Shown: positions 4,957 to 6,184 of the stretch, piece by piece
Numbering within the stretch: position 1 is the stretch's first letter
Layout: each line of letters begins with the position of its first letter
Origin: Actinomycetes bacterium
Lineage (GTDB): Bacteria > Actinomycetota > Actinomycetes > Actinomycetales > Microbacteriaceae
Direction of reading: 5' to 3'
Length of the DNA: 6,184 nt
Assembly: GCA_023386675.1 (NCBI GenBank)
Contig: JAEWJG010000110.1
Location: 1-6,184, forward strand
Position numbers and translations under genes: made by a program
Notes under the pieces: model-generated
What the model saw: the letters and a program-made list of their open reading frames with translations, nothing else
Databases searched by the model: none
What the model was told of the DNA's origin: nothing

Positions 4957-5990
4957 GCGGGCACCGCCACGGGCGCGCGCAGCGAACTGCGGCCGGCCTC
5001 GAAGCTCTCCAGGAGGTGCTGCCCGGCGAGCCCGTCGACGTAGAGGCACGCGGCGGCGCCGAAGACGATGTCGGGCAAGAGCTCAGGATGCTGCTCCGCG
5101 AGGCCGCCCGCGAGGTCGCGACCGGCGATCTGCTCGTGCACCGCATCCGCCTCGACGTGCTCGTCGTAGTACCAGGTGACGTCCTCGCCGTGGCCGAGCC
5201 GGCGGAAGCCGTTGCCGTAGAAGCGGTTCGGGATGGACGACGTCATCTCGAACGCCGCCAGGTGGCCGGTGATCGCGCCGCGCAGGCTCCGGTTGAGCCC
5301 GAACATCGACATCATCGTGAAGGACGCCAGCGTGGCGGCCGGCACGTTGTCGAGGTAGGCGCCGTAGGAGTCGTCCAGCCCCAGGTTGCGCATGGTCCGG
5401 CCGAAGATCTCGGCGTGGATGCGCTCGGGCCGACCGCCGCCGTACTCGTCGGACTGCACCTCGACCAGCGCGGCCTTCGCCCGGCCGGTCAGCCGGGGGA
5501 TCGCCCACGAGTGCGGGTCCGCTTCCTTGCGCGTGTAGATGGAGCGATGGATGACGAACTCGCGCGCCTGCTCCTCCGTCGCCTTCTTGGCGAGGAAGCG
5601 CGACAGGCTCGGGCCGCCGTCCTCGGCCGTCAGGTCGAACAGGTACGCGGCGACGGCGTCGGCGGTCGGCTCCGGAAGCTCGCCGACAGGCACGCGCTCC
5701 CGCAGCTGGCGCTCGAACTCGCGCTCTATGGTGCGGCGCGTGCGCAGCAGCTCCGGGTGCCACTCCCACTCGTCGTCGGCGTCGACGGTGTCGCCGTAGT
5801 GGAGGCCGTAGAGGACGAACAGGGTCAGCTGGAGGTCCTCGTCGGTGAGGAGGTCCGGCTGCGCCTCGAGCGCATGGGCGGTGCGGTCGGCGAACACGCC
5901 GACCTGGTCGGCTGCCGCGGACGGATCGGTCTGCAGCGCCTCGAGCAGCGCCTCGCTCACCGGCCCCCGCGGGGTGATGCGTGGTGTCAT
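4953..5990 (-). CDS. Iron-containing redox enzyme family protein (haem-oxygenase-like diiron fold)
   Basis: A 345-aa soluble, mostly helical protein resembling the 'iron-containing redox enzyme' family (Haem_oxygenas_2-like). Diagnostic stretches are SDEYGGGRPERIHAEIF (180-196), NLGLDDSYGAYLDNVP (202-217), RGAITGHLAAFEMT (237-250) and WYYDEHVEADAVHEQI (273-288). Candidate metal ligands are E182, H192, H278, D282 and H285, plus an earlier glutamate (E144, followed by H148, or E156). The H-x3-D-x2-H helix and the E-x9-H spacing are those I recall from haem-oxygenase-like diiron oxidases such as SznF and CADD. A nonhaem diiron oxygenase/oxidase is therefore likely; the substrate cannot be read. 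The N-terminal 130 residues are a less conserved helical domain rich in charged residues. The start ATG at 5990 has no Shine-Dalgarno and sits at the expected start point of an upstream promoter, so it is probably leaderless. The upstream in-frame ATG at 6137 runs through the preceding gene and is rejected. Confidence 0.88.
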   Translation of the reverse strand: MTPRITPRGPVSEALLEALQTDPSAAADQVGVFADRTAHALEAQPDLLTDEDLQLTLFVLYGLHYGDTVDADDEWEWHPELLRTRRTIEREFERQLRERVPVGELPEPTADAVAAYLFDLTAEDGGPSLSRFLAKKATEEQAREFVIHRSIYTRKEADPHSWAIPRLTGRAKAALVEVQSDEYGGGRPERIHAEIFGRTMRNLGLDDSYGAYLDNVPAATLASFTMMSMFGLNRSLRGAITGHLAAFEMTSSIPNRFYGNGFRRLGHGEDVTWYYDEHVEADAVHEQIAGRDLAGGLAEQHPELLPDIVFGAAACLYVDGLAGQHLLESFEAGRSSLRAPVAVPA

Positions 5991-6025
5991 ATCCCGAGAG
6001 AACCGGCGGGCGGCGCAAGGGTCAA
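5991..6025 (-). promoter_or_regulatory. Probable promoter giving a leaderless transcript of the redox operon
   Basis: Minus-strand TTGACC (6020-6025), a 17-base spacer, then TTCTCT (5997-6002), then six bases and the ATG. The -35 is close to TTGACA and the spacing is ideal; the -10 is a poor match. The distance places the transcription start on or next to the start codon, in keeping with the missing ribosome binding site. It falls in the 55-bp gap after the preceding gene's stop. Confidence 0.4.
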
Positions 6026-6045
6026 GTGGTTGCCAGCGCGCAGGT

Positions 6046-6184
6046 TCAGTGCTTGGGAGCGCGCTGCCGTCGCCGCAGTTCGCGCAGCGGCGTGGCCGCG
6101 CGCAGCAGCCGGCCGTCGGAGTACCGGACCCCGCCACGCAGCCGCGCGCCGACCGCCAGCCACACGCACACGGCCCGCTCGGCC
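6046..6184 (-). CDS. C-terminal end of an unidentified protein (cut by window edge)
   Basis: The last 45 codons of a minus-strand gene entering from the right edge and ending in TGA at 6046-6048. Third positions are almost all G or C, as in the other real genes here, which supports this frame over the alternatives. The visible residues include WLAVGARLRGGVRYSDGRLL and then an Arg-rich tail ending RRRQRAPKH. The Arg-rich end and lack of a hydrophobic segment suggest a cytoplasmic, possibly nucleic-acid-binding protein, but I cannot name a family. A 55-bp gap with a likely promoter separates it from the redox enzyme gene, so it may belong to a different transcript. Confidence 0.6.
   Translation of the reverse strand, partial: AERAVCVWLAVGARLRGGVRYSDGRLLRAATPLRELRRRQRAPKH

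Noticed and set aside
5991..6137. N-terminal extension of the haem-oxygenase-like protein to ATG at 6137
   Set aside because: The added residues are Cys/Arg/Pro-rich and unlike the family, and they overlap the better-biased end of the preceding gene.

Overview
The window is very GC-rich with strongly G/C-biased third codon positions. Tightly packed genes start with ATG or GTG and often overlap their neighbour by four bases. This, together with the DUF6328-like and DUF6457-like proteins, points to a high-GC actinobacterium, possibly of the Microbacteriaceae (Leifsonia-like); the genus is an inference. Every gene I can support lies on the minus strand, so the transcriptional order runs from the right end of the window to the left. 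I see no RNA genes, mobile elements, CRISPR arrays or plus-strand genes.

In transcription order: (1) the last 45 codons of an unidentified gene (6046-6184). (2) A 55-bp gap that probably holds a promoter producing a leaderless mRNA. (3) A 345-aa haem-oxygenase-like 'iron-containing redox enzyme' (4953-5990). (4) A 68-aa CDGSH-type iron-sulfur protein overlapping it by ATGA (4750-4956). (5) A 39-aa very acidic protein with an excellent ribosome binding site (4605-4724). (6) A four-helix membrane protein of the DUF6328 type (4066-4572), preceded by an 8-codon reading frame whose stop overlaps its GTG start. (7) A 97-bp gap with two overlapping inverted repeats. (8) A 788-aa NapA/NasA-like molybdopterin oxidoreductase (1603-3969). 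(9) A 153-aa all-helical protein, possibly ferritin-like (1145-1606). (10) MobA (558-1148). (11) A DUF6457-type small protein (287-571). (12) The N-terminus of MoeA, cut by the left edge (1-290).

Genes 8 to 12 are joined by overlaps (GTGA, ATGA, 14 bp, GTGA) and almost certainly form one transcript. The logic is clear: a bis-MGD-type oxidoreductase is made together with MoeA (molybdenum insertion) and MobA (GMP attachment to make the dinucleotide cofactor). Genes 3 and 4 form a second coupled pair, a predicted diiron oxygenase/oxidase and a small 2Fe-2S protein that could feed it electrons. Whether the right-hand redox genes and the molybdoenzyme genes act in one pathway is open, but nothing with its own clear transcription unit interrupts the row.

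The most notable points are: the molybdoenzyme has glycine where the fourth iron-sulfur cysteine is expected; it has no visible redox partner subunit; and the row combines a molybdoenzyme, two candidate nonhaem-iron helical proteins and a CDGSH protein.
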